Source of the DNA: Aphanothece saxicola GSE-SYN-MK-01-06B
Lineage (GTDB): Bacteria > Cyanobacteriota > Cyanobacteriia > PCC-6307 > Cyanobiaceae
Direction of reading: 5' to 3'
DNA length: 64,000 nucleotides
Assembly (NCBI GenBank): GCA_019359745.1
Contig: JAHHGT010000008.1
Location: forward strand, 1 to 64,000
In this document: one piece after another, positions 1 through 10,700 of the stretch
Position numbering within the stretch: the first letter of the stretch is position 1
Layout of the letters: every line of letters begins with the position of its first letter
The notes under the pieces: model-generated
Told to the model about the DNA's origin: nothing
What the model saw: only the letters and a program-made list of their open reading frames with translations
Databases searched by the model: none
Position numbers and translations under genes: made by a program

Positions 1-540
1 AAGGAAGAGGCTGCTGCTGAGCAGGCGCAACTGGAGGCAGAGGCAAAAGCTCAGCGAACGGCGCAGGAGAAAGCGCGCAAGGAAGCTGAACGCAAGGCCA
101 AGGAAGAGGCTGCTGCTGAGCAGGCGCGACTGGAGGCAGAGGCAAAAGCTCAGCGAGCGGCGCAGGAGAAAGCGCGCAAGGAAGCTGAACGCAAGGCCAA
201 GGAAGAGGCTGCTGCTGAGCAGGCGCAACTGGAGGCAGAGGCAAAAGCTCAGCGAACGGCGCAGGAGAAAGCGCGCAAGGAAGCTGAACGCAAGGCCAAG
301 GAAGAGGCTGCTGCTGAGCAGGCGCAACTGGAGGCAGAGGCAAAAGCTCAGCGAGCGGCGCAGGAGAAAGCGCGCAAGGAAGCTGAACGCAAGGCCAAGG
401 AAGAGGCTGCTGCTGAGCAGGCGCAACTGGAGGCAGAAGCAAAAGCTCAGCGAGCGGCGCAGGAGGAAGCGCGCAAGGAAGCTGAACGCAAGGCCAAGGA
501 AGAGGCTGCTGCTGAGCAGGCGCAACTGGAGGCAGAGGCC
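1..540 (+). repeat. 99-bp in-frame tandem repeats (about 5.5 copies)
   Basis: Units start at 1, 100, 199, 298, 397 and 496; each is 99 bp (33 codons) and begins AAGGAAGAGGCTGCTGCTGA. Copies differ by only a few bases, for example ACG/GCG (Thr/Ala) and CAA/CGA (Gln/Arg). The array continues past the left window edge, and more degenerate heptad-like sequence follows to about 640. Near-identity implies recent expansion or gene conversion, and 99 bp keeps the reading frame whenever a unit is gained or lost. Confidence 0.95.
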
Positions 541-3500
541 AAGTCCAAGCGTGAGGAGGCCGAACGAAAGGAAGCGGAGCGCCAAGCTAAGGAAGCTGCT
601 GCCGAGAAGGCCCGCCTAGAAGCTGCTGCAGAGCAAGCGGGGATGGAGAAACAGAAAGAGCAAGAAGAGGACTCGACTGCTGCAGAACCAGCAAGCGAAG
701 AAGAGCCCCTGCGCCTGCAAGACTTACCAGAACAGACCAAAAGGTTCTTTGCAGCGCCTCCGCTTACAGAAGCCAAGCAGCCACGGAAGAAAGAGGAGGA
801 GCCAGACTCCAAGGTAGAACTCAGCCAGCAATCTCTTGAAGATGAGGGGATATGCCAAAACGAGGAGAATCCCGCATCTGCAGGTGAGTCAACAACACTT
901 GGCGTGGAAGCTCAGATCGATGAAACGCCAGCAGATCTAGAAGCGCAAAGAGCCAGGATTGACGCAAGTCGGGATGCAGAAGCCGATCACCCTCGGCAGA
1001 AGGTTGCTCCAAGCAGAAAGCAACATATACGGAGCGCTGAAGAGATACGAGAAGAGCGTCGAGAACTGGCGCGGCTAAGAAGGATTGAGCGAGAAGGGAA
1101 AGAAGCTGATCAATCTGAAGATGAGCTGGTAGGAGCAGACCTAGATGTTGAATTTGAGCAGGCCGAGCAGTTTGCGCCATACCTCAGAGCGATACCTGCG
1201 CACTGGTCTGACTGGTCGGAACAACACTGGAATATCAAGCTTCTTGATTACTGCTTCGTTCAAAGGGCAAACGAAAATGGTTGTCAGGGAATTCCATCTA
1301 GCGAAGAAGACCTTGCCTTCGTGACCGGCGATAGAGAGTCTGCTCCCACTGAAATAGCCCAAGCACTTGTCGACCGTGTTCGCGAGTACTCAGTCAATCA
1401 CGGCTTATCGCCTGCGCGTCTTCTCATCAAGAGATTAGAGACATGGGACCACAAGAGCCCCAGCCCGCCAAGATTTTTTGCTTTCCTTTGGACGACATGT
1501 CTTATTGCACAAGGCTTCCCATCCCCCTTTGAGCAGGGTGAGTTTCACAGGCGCTATGAGCGCGATAAAGTGTATGGCGCGAATGAAACACAATATCTAA
1601 GCGGTAATCTTCCAACCGCCTGGGCACAACTCTCCAAATGGCTTGATAGAGACGATATTTTTGATTCCCATGTACACAGACGTCTAGTCTTGCCAAAAAC
1701 AGATCCACGGCGCTCTATTATTTCGCATTCATGGAAGCTCTCATTTCCATGTCGCTCTGATCGCAAGAAATTGCATGATCTCCTTAGCGGCAGAGAGAAG
1801 GGAACATCGACTAACAGTATCGGCTTGGAACTTATTTCTAGGCTCCTTTATCAAGGTGGCTTCACCCCTGAGTTCACGGCCGCACTAAAGCAGCAGGTTG
1901 ATCTTGAACAAAGAGGCAACCAAGTAGAAGAATGGTTATCAGCAATCATTCAACGAGAGATTGAAGCGCAAGGGATAAGCCCAGCAGTTTCAGGGCGAAA
2001 TGGAGATCCCAGGGAGCTGAATGGGGTCTCTCCGAAGGTAATGCTGCATCTTGACGATGAGGACTGCTATCTGGAGTTGGTCCTTCCCGGTCAATCAATT
2101 GCTGTCGAGAAGCCAAGACGCATCAGTCATAAGACATACTGCGCAATTAATCTTGAGACCAAGGAAAGGTTACCGCAGGTTGTTAGCGAACTTGATATTG
2201 GCATAAAACAAGAGGGCCTGATTGTCCCAAGGCTACGAGTTAAGATAGAAAAAGAAGACGAAGAATATGTATTAAGGCTTCGGCACGAAGGCCTTGATAA
2301 TGCGGTCCTTGCTGAATGGAGTTGCGAGGGCTTGCCGAGCAGCAAACCCTATATCTTGTTTGATTCCGAGACAAATCAAATCATCAACGATGGAGCTTTG
2401 AGTGGCAACAGCATATCTCTCCTGGTCAGACGTAATTGGGAAGTTGTCCTGTCAGACGGCATTGAAGCTGAAACCGAGGAGCCAATAAGTGTATCAAGAC
2501 TTGGGGGATGGCGTCTTCACCTGCTAGCAAAGGCGGCCCCACTAGACAAGACTGAAACTATCACACTTACCAATATCAACGGCGAGGAGTGTGAAATTTG
2601 CTGGGTAGAGCCAGGTGTTGAACGTTCGGACAGTAGGCCACTTCTTCAAGGTTTAGGCTTACCAGGGCAGACCAATGGATTCATCATGCTGGCAGATAGT
2701 CCAGAACTATGGCTTCCCCCCGCGGTCACTGAAGCACAGATTGATATGTATAAGATTGAGGATGATGAGTTCTTCATACCCATTGGTTCTATTAAGGTGC
2801 CCTCTACGGAAAGCTGGCAGCAGGCAGGAGTAAGGAGACTTATTACCGGACCAGGCCTCTACTCAGTGAAGTTACGCTATTTCGACGACTTCAGAGAAAG
2901 GACGCGAAAATGGTCCAGGCAAATCTTGATAGCTGAAGAGCCCGACATCAAGAGCTTGCATCCAATATCATTGCAAGCCAGATACAGGTTCAGAGACACA
3001 TTGAAAGTGTTGGATCTTGAGCGGAACGTGTCACCCCTCGCATTTCAAGAGTCTCGTGAATTCTGGAATGCCATTTGGCTGATACTTGGATTGTGGCCAT
3101 ATGAAAAGATTCGCATTCGCCTGGTTGGTGACGGAGGGAATTACTCACAAGTGATTTCAGCAGATAGCTCAGGAAGCTGCGAGATCCCCATGTCGACATT
3201 CGAACCATATCTACTATCGAGAGAATCAGCGAGACTCTTGATCCAAAGACAGGGGTTTATCTGTCAATACGATTTGGCTCTTCTAATTGGAACTTCCAGC
3301 GATAGCGATCAAGCATCGAAACAAGAACAGTATCGTCCTGCTATAGAAACAAGCAAACGACCAGCTCAGCGAAGAAGGCTTGTCGACAGAGTCGAACTAG
3401 TCGTATACGGTGACAGAGGAGGGTTTGACATACAAAAGATGATGACTGAGGAGCTTAATGATTTACTGGAGGAGCGATTCGGCCATCTAGATGCCAGGGC

Positions 3501-3684
3501 AATAGAGTATCCCGAAGGAAGGTTTGCTCGTGGGACTAGGTTTGTCTTTCATAGGCTGAGCCTTCCTGATATCGAAAACGAATGCAAAGAGAAGTTGCGT
3601 GATGGATTAGATTCTTTGGTTTATTCAATAGGAAGCAAGTCTGGTCTTGCCTTCAGTGCAGAGTGGAGCCGAGCAAGAGAATGA
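1..3684 (+). CDS. Large coiled-coil defence protein, 5' end outside window
   Basis: The reading frame is open from base 1, so the N-terminus is missing; 1227 residues are visible. The ORF track starts at an internal Met (base 643), but the frame upstream is continuous and strongly patterned. Residues 1-210 are an Ala/Glu/Lys/Arg coiled coil built from 33-residue repeats. An acidic linker and a second charged helix follow (about 320-380). The rest, about 390-1227, looks globular, with no motif I recognise. Its stop overlaps the start of the next gene (ATGA), and a DruE-like helicase follows, so it is probably part of one defence operon. Position and size would suit a DruH-like subunit of a Druantia type III system, but I cannot see sequence proof. 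Function unknown. Confidence 0.8.
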   Translation, partial: KEEAAAEQAQLEAEAKAQRTAQEKARKEAERKAKEEAAAEQARLEAEAKAQRAAQEKARKEAERKAKEEAAAEQAQLEAEAKAQRTAQEKARKEAERKAKEEAAAEQAQLEAEAKAQRAAQEKARKEAERKAKEEAAAEQAQLEAEAKAQRAAQEEARKEAERKAKEEAAAEQAQLEAEAKSKREEAERKEAERQAKEAAAEKARLEAAAEQAGMEKQKEQEEDSTAAEPASEEEPLRLQDLPEQTKRFFAAPPLTEAKQPRKKEEEPDSKVELSQQSLEDEGICQNEENPASAGESTTLGVEAQIDETPADLEAQRARIDASRDAEADHPRQKVAPSRKQHIRSAEEIREERRELARLRRIEREGKEADQSEDELVGADLDVEFEQAEQFAPYLRAIPAHWSDWSEQHWNIKLLDYCFVQRANENGCQGIPSSEEDLAFVTGDRESAPTEIAQALVDRVREYSVNHGLSPARLLIKRLETWDHKSPSPPRFFAFLWTTCLIAQGFPSPFEQGEFHRRYERDKVYGANETQYLSGNLPTAWAQLSKWLDRDDIFDSHVHRRLVLPKTDPRRSIISHSWKLSFPCRSDRKKLHDLLSGREKGTSTNSIGLELISRLLYQGGFTPEFTAALKQQVDLEQRGNQVEEWLSAIIQREIEAQGISPAVSGRNGDPRELNGVSPKVMLHLDDEDCYLELVLPGQSIAVEKPRRISHKTYCAINLETKERLPQVVSELDIGIKQEGLIVPRLRVKIEKEDEEYVLRLRHEGLDNAVLAEWSCEGLPSSKPYILFDSETNQIINDGALSGNSISLLVRRNWEVVLSDGIEAETEEPISVSRLGGWRLHLLAKAAPLDKTETITLTNINGEECEICWVEPGVERSDSRPLLQGLGLPGQTNGFIMLADSPELWLPPAVTEAQIDMYKIEDDEFFIPIGSIKVPSTESWQQAGVRRLITGPGLYSVKLRYFDDFRERTRKWSRQILIAEEPDIKSLHPISLQARYRFRDTLKVLDLERNVSPLAFQESREFWNAIWLILGLWPYEKIRIRLVGDGGNYSQVISADSSGSCEIPMSTFEPYLLSRESARLLIQRQGFICQYDLALLIGTSSDSDQASKQEQYRPAIETSKRPAQRRRLVDRVELVVYGDRGGFDIQKMMTEELNDLLEERFGHLDARAIEYPEGRFARGTRFVFHRLSLPDIENECKEKLRDGLDSLVYSIGSKSGLAFSAEWSRARE

Positions 3685-4679
3685 GAACATCCGAACTCAA
3701 GCAACTTATTATCACGCTCTTATCGAGTGCTCGTAAGCCTGATGAACCTAGACAGGTTATCGGGCTGACCTATCGACAAATCAGTGAACGGATTGGGGCA
3801 TTACTCCCACCCAGTCAAGATGAAAAGTCAGTAGGTTTGTTGGTAAAGCGAATTGATGAACAGCTCGAAGTTCTTGAGAGTGAATTCGAGATTGCGTCAA
3901 AAGGAGAAGGAAGAAAGACCTTCCGAATGGCTCCACCGGCATTGATTGTTGAAAGGGAGGTACCACTTCGCGCAAAGTATGTTGGTGATCGGGCTTACAT
4001 GAACGAAGTTATTGATTTGATCGATGCTGTTTGTGGTTTCGAAACAAGAGTTATGGAGTCCAGCAAGAGTGTAGATGAAGCCAGGGAAATCCTTGAATCG
4101 CGTGGAATAACGGTTCAGACAGAGAACATGCTTTATGAGTTCCTGCCTGAGCCACAGCTACCAACCCAGGTAGATCTATCTATGGCGGAGCAGCTTTGTG
4201 CGGAGGAAATCAGCACAAATATGGAGGTCTATGTTCCTCGTCGCATGAACTTCTTTGATAAGCGATGGGTCAGCCTTGCCGAGGCACTGCCGAGTGAGAT
4301 GAGTCAACTTCGCCGCATCAAACAGAAAACAGTCAGATTCGGTCAATTCACATACTCATACTTCTGGGCGACTTCAGATGCACTTTATAGGCTACAACGA
4401 AAGCAAGCGTTGCTCGCCATGTATCGTATTGATCTTGACGCCAATGCTGCACGACTACTTGACATAGATAGTCGAATTCCGGTCGATATTAAAAGCCAAT
4501 TGCCATTTGACTATTGCGTATTATTAGCCAGGTATGCTGATGAGATTGTGCTTGAGTCGCGGACGAGGGGTGGCAATGATGAACGCCAATCCAGATATCT
4601 ACAAGTCAAGTCTAAATACAAAAGCTTATTGACTGAGCTACTCGAGAGCAAGTTGGGGATTAATAAGCCGATGAACTGA
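3681..4679 (+). CDS. Winged-helix-like defence operon protein, unknown function
   Basis: This 332-aa protein lies between the coiled-coil protein and the DruE-like helicase. I chose ATG 3681 because it overlaps the upstream stop (ATGA) and begins a helical N-terminus (MRTSELKQLIITLL); the track start is a GTG at 3663. The first 90 residues read like a winged helix: a 'TYRQISERIGALL' recognition-type segment followed by a basic stretch. The middle and C-terminus are mainly helical. No catalytic motif is visible. The gap to the helicase is only 36 bp, so the three genes are likely co-transcribed. It may be a DNA-binding or adaptor subunit; that is inference from context. Confidence 0.8.
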   Translation: MRTSELKQLIITLLSSARKPDEPRQVIGLTYRQISERIGALLPPSQDEKSVGLLVKRIDEQLEVLESEFEIASKGEGRKTFRMAPPALIVEREVPLRAKYVGDRAYMNEVIDLIDAVCGFETRVMESSKSVDEAREILESRGITVQTENMLYEFLPEPQLPTQVDLSMAEQLCAEEISTNMEVYVPRRMNFFDKRWVSLAEALPSEMSQLRRIKQKTVRFGQFTYSYFWATSDALYRLQRKQALLAMYRIDLDANAARLLDIDSRIPVDIKSQLPFDYCVLLARYADEIVLESRTRGGNDERQSRYLQVKSKYKSLLTELLESKLGINKPMN

Positions 4680-4715
4680 TTAAGAATCCGCCTTTAGTCC
4701 CTCGCACCTATCTCC

Positions 4716-7700
4716 ATGCCCCTCGACGCCGTCTCCGCAGCCAGCACCACACGGGACAGCCTGGTTGAATATCTCCTTGCTGCCTACCCGATCAACGACG
4801 CTGCTCTCAGGCGAGGGTTCGAGGAACTACTGAGGCAGCCGGGGACGATTTCACAAGATCCCTACCTGGAGGGGAATCAACCGTATGAGGCTGGCAAGAC
4901 CCTTCGGCAGTTGACGGACGAGGGTCTCCTCGATCAGAGGATGCTCCAGCTGTTTGAAGCTGACCGGCCGTTGTACGCGCATCAGGAAGCGGCTGTCGTC
5001 GCCGCTGTCAGGGATCAGGCAAACATCGTTGTGGCGACAGGAACCGGCTCGGGTAAGACGGAATGCTTCCTGATCCCAATGCTGCAGCATCTGCTCCAGG
5101 ATCCTCGCCCGGGCATGCAAGCGTTGATTCTCTATCCGATGAATGCCTTGGTCAACGACCAGGTCAAAAGGCTGCGGAAGCTGTTATTCAAACAGGAACA
5201 AGGCCTAAATCTTATTCGGTTTGGCTTCTATACGAGTCGAACTGAAAAGACTCATGCCAAAGCTGAAGAAGCGCTCCGACGTGAGCTGATAGGAACGGAG
5301 CGTGAAGAATTGCTCTCTCTTTTTGATGATTCTGAAAGAAGGAGGATGGTAAATCTTCCCCCCGCCGAGCTTGTTGAACAAGCCGCAGCGAGAGTGATGC
5401 GTGTTCAAGCCATTTCACGAGAGGAAATCTGGAGGACACCTCCTCAGATATTGATCACAAACTATTCGATGCTCGAGCATATGCTCATGCGACCAAAAGA
5501 AAGAGGGGATATCTTCGAGGCATCCAAGCATTTCAGCATGTTGATTCTGGATGAAGCGCATACCTATAGCGGTTCGACTGGTACAGAAGTGGCGATGTTG
5601 TTGCGGCGCTTCAAGCTTTCAATGGGTATTGAAGCAAGTGGCAAGATACAAGCCATTGCTACCAGTGCTTCCTTAGGCGATCCTCGTCAGGTAGGGATCA
5701 AGAAGAAAGTCTGCAGCTTTGCCTCGCAGCTTTTCGATGAACCCTTCAGCGAACAGCATCTGGTCTGGGGTACAAGAGTGAGCCCAGATAAGCGCTTCGG
5801 TCCTACTTACGAAGTTGATTCATGTCCCAACGAAGAGCTGTATGAACATTATGAGTCTCTTGATATTGGATCTATCTCCGAATCCGTAGAGGCTGCAAAA
5901 GAAGCTCTCAAGGAACTGATTCCCACTGCGCAAATGCAAACTGCGCATAAGGCAGCTGGGGATGATGTCCATGTGTTCCTTTGGCACGCCTTCGCAGGCC
6001 ATCCCCATATTCGTCGCTTAATGAAAGTTCTTGGCAACGGACCGTTGCCGTGGACCCAGGTCGCAACAAGTGCTGAGTTGTGGTCGATTCCGCGTTCATT
6101 GGATGGGGATGTGGAACCGGAGGAGCTGCCGCGTGTGTTGAAGGCGCTCTCCAATTTGGTCCAGATCGTGACCAGTGCACGGCTCAGACCTGATGAACAG
6201 CCGCTCGTTCCCGTTCGGTTGCATCTGCTGTATCGAAGCATGGAAGGGCTGTTTGCATGCATTAACCCTCGCTGTCCAGGTGCTCATGCAAGCGATGAAA
6301 GCAACCGAAACATGATGGGTTATGGAAGGCTCTATCTAGATCGCCGCAGGCACTGCGAATCCTGCTCAGGGCCAGTCATGGAATTATCCTCGTGCCGTAA
6401 ATGCGGTGAGGTCTATTCTATTGCCGTAAGCAAAGCCAATGCTCTAGCAGAAGTCCCGCGCTCGATTGAGAATCTCGAGGAGAATGAGAGCATATTGATT
6501 CTGACGCCCATTCCAAGGCAACTCTTGAGCAGCGATGAAGAAACAGGTGAAGAAGGTGAGTCTGAAGAGGAATCAATACTTTCTGCGAAGGTCATCACCT
6601 TGAATGGCGGCTACCAGCTGAAGCCCATATTGGTCACAGAAGACAGCGGCCAATGGCGAGTATTTGAAACAGAAGTAAGCGCTTCAAAGACAGAGAGGTT
6701 GCTGTCGACGGAAGCCTTTCAGCTGTACCGCTATGTCAAGCCTAAGGCTAAGCCTGAAGCAGAGGGCGTTGATCCATCTCCGAACTGTTGCCCGGGCTGT
6801 GGTGCCAGGAGGATGCGGCAGACCTGGATGAGTCGGTTCACGTCGTTTACGGATGCGCCATTGTCTGTGGTCATCGACCGCTTGTTTGATCTGCTCAGCG
6901 AGACTGGCCATCAACCTCTGGGTACGGCTCATGGGGAAGCAGCCAAGATTGAAAAACCCAGTTCGAAAGTTCTTACGTTTTCGGATGGCCGTCAGGATGC
7001 GGCTTACTTCGCCTCAGACTTTCAACGCTCGCATACGGAGTTTCTCTATCGTCAGAGTATCTGGAAAGCCTTCCTAAGAGTTGCCGCAGATGAGACGGCC
7101 ACGATCACAGAAGTCGAGGAAGAATTAAGACAGCTACTGAGAGATGCTTCCATTCCACATCCGGATCGAGATCCCGAGCTTCATCACAGAAGCTATGCCA
7201 GCAATGAACCGAATCAACATCTAAGACTGAACAGAGCGGCCAAGGATCTTGACAAGCTTGCTGCGAAGAGATCTCGCGAGGTTTTGCTTTGTGAGTTTGG
7301 TCTGCCGTCGGCCAGGAGGACATCCGTGGAAGCCCTTGGGCTTGTGGCTTGTCATCTTGATGCCATACCAGATCAGCTTATAAATCAGACTTGCTCAGTA
7401 ATGGGTTGGGACGGAGAATCGCGTAAGAAGTGGGCCGAGGTTTTCCTTTTTGGGCTGACAGATGAGATCAGACTGCTAGGTGCTGTGGATATCCAGGATG
7501 CTTCTAACTATTACAGCGAGACAGGCGGAGACGAGGCCGGACGGCCAGGCATTTTGGGCAACAAGGGTCAGCCCCGTGTATTTCTGAAAAAGGCAAAGAT
7601 GACGAATGAAAAAGACATCATCTCATTTCAGCCAAGAAAGAACAAGGATGATAAGTGGAGCCAGATTCAGAACAGGATTGTTCGATTAGTTGAAAAGGGG

Positions 7701-10700
7701 CTTGGTCATATGCCCAGTTTCGATACGATGAATGATCTTTTTGACGCTCTTGTTGCATCTGGAATTCTTGTTTCTTATCCAGGACAAGGGTACCAATTGG
7801 CATGGAGGCAAAACAGCCTCTCAAAATCAGATGTTGATTGGTATGAATGCCCTCAGTGCAAGCAGATCTTTCACAAGCCAGGCTTGAGCTTGCTAGGGAT
7901 CAGCCAGATTCCAAATGCTTTTCTCTGCCCGGCCCACAAATGCCAGGGGACTTTGAGGGAGCGTCAAGAAGGTAATCTAGTCAAACAGCACTATGTTTCA
8001 CTGATTCAACGTCGACCCATCTCCTTGACAGCCGAAGAGCACACCGCTCAACTACAGCCCGAAGAACTGTCAGAACGGGAAAACCGCTTTCGATCTGGCG
8101 AGATCAATCTGCTGAGTTCCTCAACGACCCTTGAGCTCGGCGTCGATATCGGTGAGCTGCAGGTTGTGGCACTTCGGAATTTCCCTCCATTCGTCAGCAA
8201 TTACCAGCAGCGTGCTGGACGAGCGGGCCGTCGAGCCGATGGCTTAGCGGTCACTGTGATGTACGGTCAGCGTCGCCCACATGATCGCTATTTCTTCGAA
8301 CAGCCTCGTCACCTGATTGCTGGCGCCAACAAGGTTCCTAGTTTGGATATTAGCAACTATGCCATATCCAAACGCCATGCACAGGCGGAGTTGATCGGTC
8401 ATTTTCTGCGATTCAGTCATCATCTAGGGACGGAAGACCTAACCGTTGGCGACTTCCTTGGGCTTCCTGATTTGGATCATCAGGAGCCAGCTGAAGTTGA
8501 CAGCAAGCAACTCACCGGTTACTACGCCAAATTGCACCTCTGGCTTGGTGGAGCAGAAGCCAAGAATTACTGCAAAGAGATTCTGGCTCTTCTGGGAATT
8601 GAGAATTCTGAGCAGGAGATTCTTGTCGGCTTAAGAGAGGAGGCTCTGCGTTTCGCAGATGAGCAAGTGGCAGACTGGAATGGGCAAGTAAGAAACTATT
8701 CAGAAGTCACTTCGGAGTGGAAGGAAGTGCGTGACCGCACTGATAAGCAGTCAACAATAAAGTCTGATCGTCTTAGCAAGGCTCGTACTGCAATTATTGG
8801 CGAACTTAAAAAGATCCGTGCGCTCAAGCTACATGATGTGCTGGCTCAGGCCAGCATTCTGCCGATCTACGGCTTCCCAATTGATGTTGTGCAGCTGCTG
8901 ACGCAGCGAAACGACACATGGGTGGGAGGGACCGGAGGTCACCGTCTACAGCGCGACCGTCGTATGGCCCTTACCGAATATGCACCAGGCCAGGACGTCG
9001 TCGTTGATGACCGAGTCCATCGGTCGGTTGCTGTCGTGCGGCCCATTGATCTGGTGACGAGATATTACTGGGTCTGTGATCAATGCAATGTATTTGTTAA
9101 TAAGAGTAATCGGGCTGATATCAAGAAACACCTTGAGACTCCAGCCGGTGACTTGGAATGTCGTGTATGCGGAGCTGAGGTCAAGGAGGGCACGGCGGGG
9201 GTCGGCCGAGCCTATGTGATTCCTCGATCCTTCAGCACCAACTGGTCAGAGACCCCAAAGATTACGCCGTTTAGAAAACCAATGCGACAGCCGACCTCCC
9301 AGGTTTTCCTTGCTCAAGAGCAATCAGACCAAGATCTTGATCTGACAGCTACGAAGCCGAATAAGTACTATCAACTGGTGACCAGCAGGTCAGGGGTCTT
9401 CTTTTTATCCAACCAAGGGCCTCGCGGACGATCTGGTTCATTCGCGACGAGTGGCTACAGATTGTGTAAATTCTGTGGCCTTGATCTGTCTGCGCAGGTC
9501 AAGGGTAAAAGCGGGACAAATTCTCGTGGCAAACAAGCTGTACAGAAGTTCGAGCACGCAAATCCAATCACTGGTAAAACCTGCACTGGCAATCCCCTGC
9601 TTCTGCATCTCGCTCACCAGTTTCGTAGTGACTTCCTAAAACTCCGCTTTACCGAAGACGCGAATCCGCCTCGCCTACTTGGGAAAATCCTGAATCTTGA
9701 ATCAGGAAACAGCGTCGATTCCGTTTCCCAGGACGAGGAGGTGACTGACGAGATCGCTCGGGATGGGTCAAGCTTCTGGCGCTCGCTGACCTACGCCTTG
9801 CTTGCTGCCGCCTCTGATGTCATCGATATCGATCGGTCTGAGCTTGATGGCCTGTTTCGTCCTGTAGAAAACAACTTTAACTCAGCCGAGATTGTTATCT
9901 ATGACAACGTGGCGTCTGGAGCCGGTCACAGCAAGAAGATTGCTGAGGTATTTGATGATGTCCTCAAGCGCACTCTCGAACTGGTCAGTTCCTGTTCATG
10001 TGAAGCCAGTTGTTACAACTGCTTGCGGACCTATTCGAATCAGAGTTTTCACGCTGACTTGGATCGCCACCTTGTTCGTCGATTCCTAGAGCCAATTGTT
10101 GGTGAGCTGAATCCAGATCAGTTCCAGCGTTCTTTTGCTCGCCACTCCAGCTATTTTGATATCGAGAAACTAGAAGAGCTCTTGACTCAGTATGTGGCCA
10201 CGGCTCGTCAAGGCACAGCTTTTGCGCTGAGAGATCTGAAGACCCACCTAAAAATGCGCGAGCTAGAACGTGCGATTGACTCTCACAAGGCGAATGATCA
10301 GCCAGTGCTTTGTGTTCTGAGTGATCTTCCCGCAAACGAAGGGTCCTCCACCAGCAAGTTCATACGACGCAAGCTAGCCGATTGGATCGACTCGGGCTAT
10401 CTAGTTCTTTATCATAATCCTGATTCTTCTGCGCAGATGTTCTGCCTTGGTCACGGATCCTCACATGCTGTGGCGGGACAAATCTTGGATCTACCTGACG
10501 AAGGACTGAAATGTATCATCACAAGGAGTAGGCAGGGTGTTGAGGATGCCTATCTGAAGATTCAAGCACTGACAGAGTCAAGCAGGCAGGTCGCTTCTTC
10601 TGAGCTGGAAGATCCTGGCACCAAGGCATTCGGCTTTAACGTTTCCAGCAGTGCATACAGTGTGGACGATCTTCGCAGCATGATGGGCCTTGATTCTGTT

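Noticed and set aside
1-540. Tandem repeats as a CRISPR array
   Set aside because: Units are 99 bp, contiguous, in frame and without spacers; they encode a coiled coil.
447-812. Minus-strand ORF over the 5' coiled-coil region
   Set aside because: Shadow of the repeat-rich plus-strand gene; Ser/Ala-rich product with no independent support.
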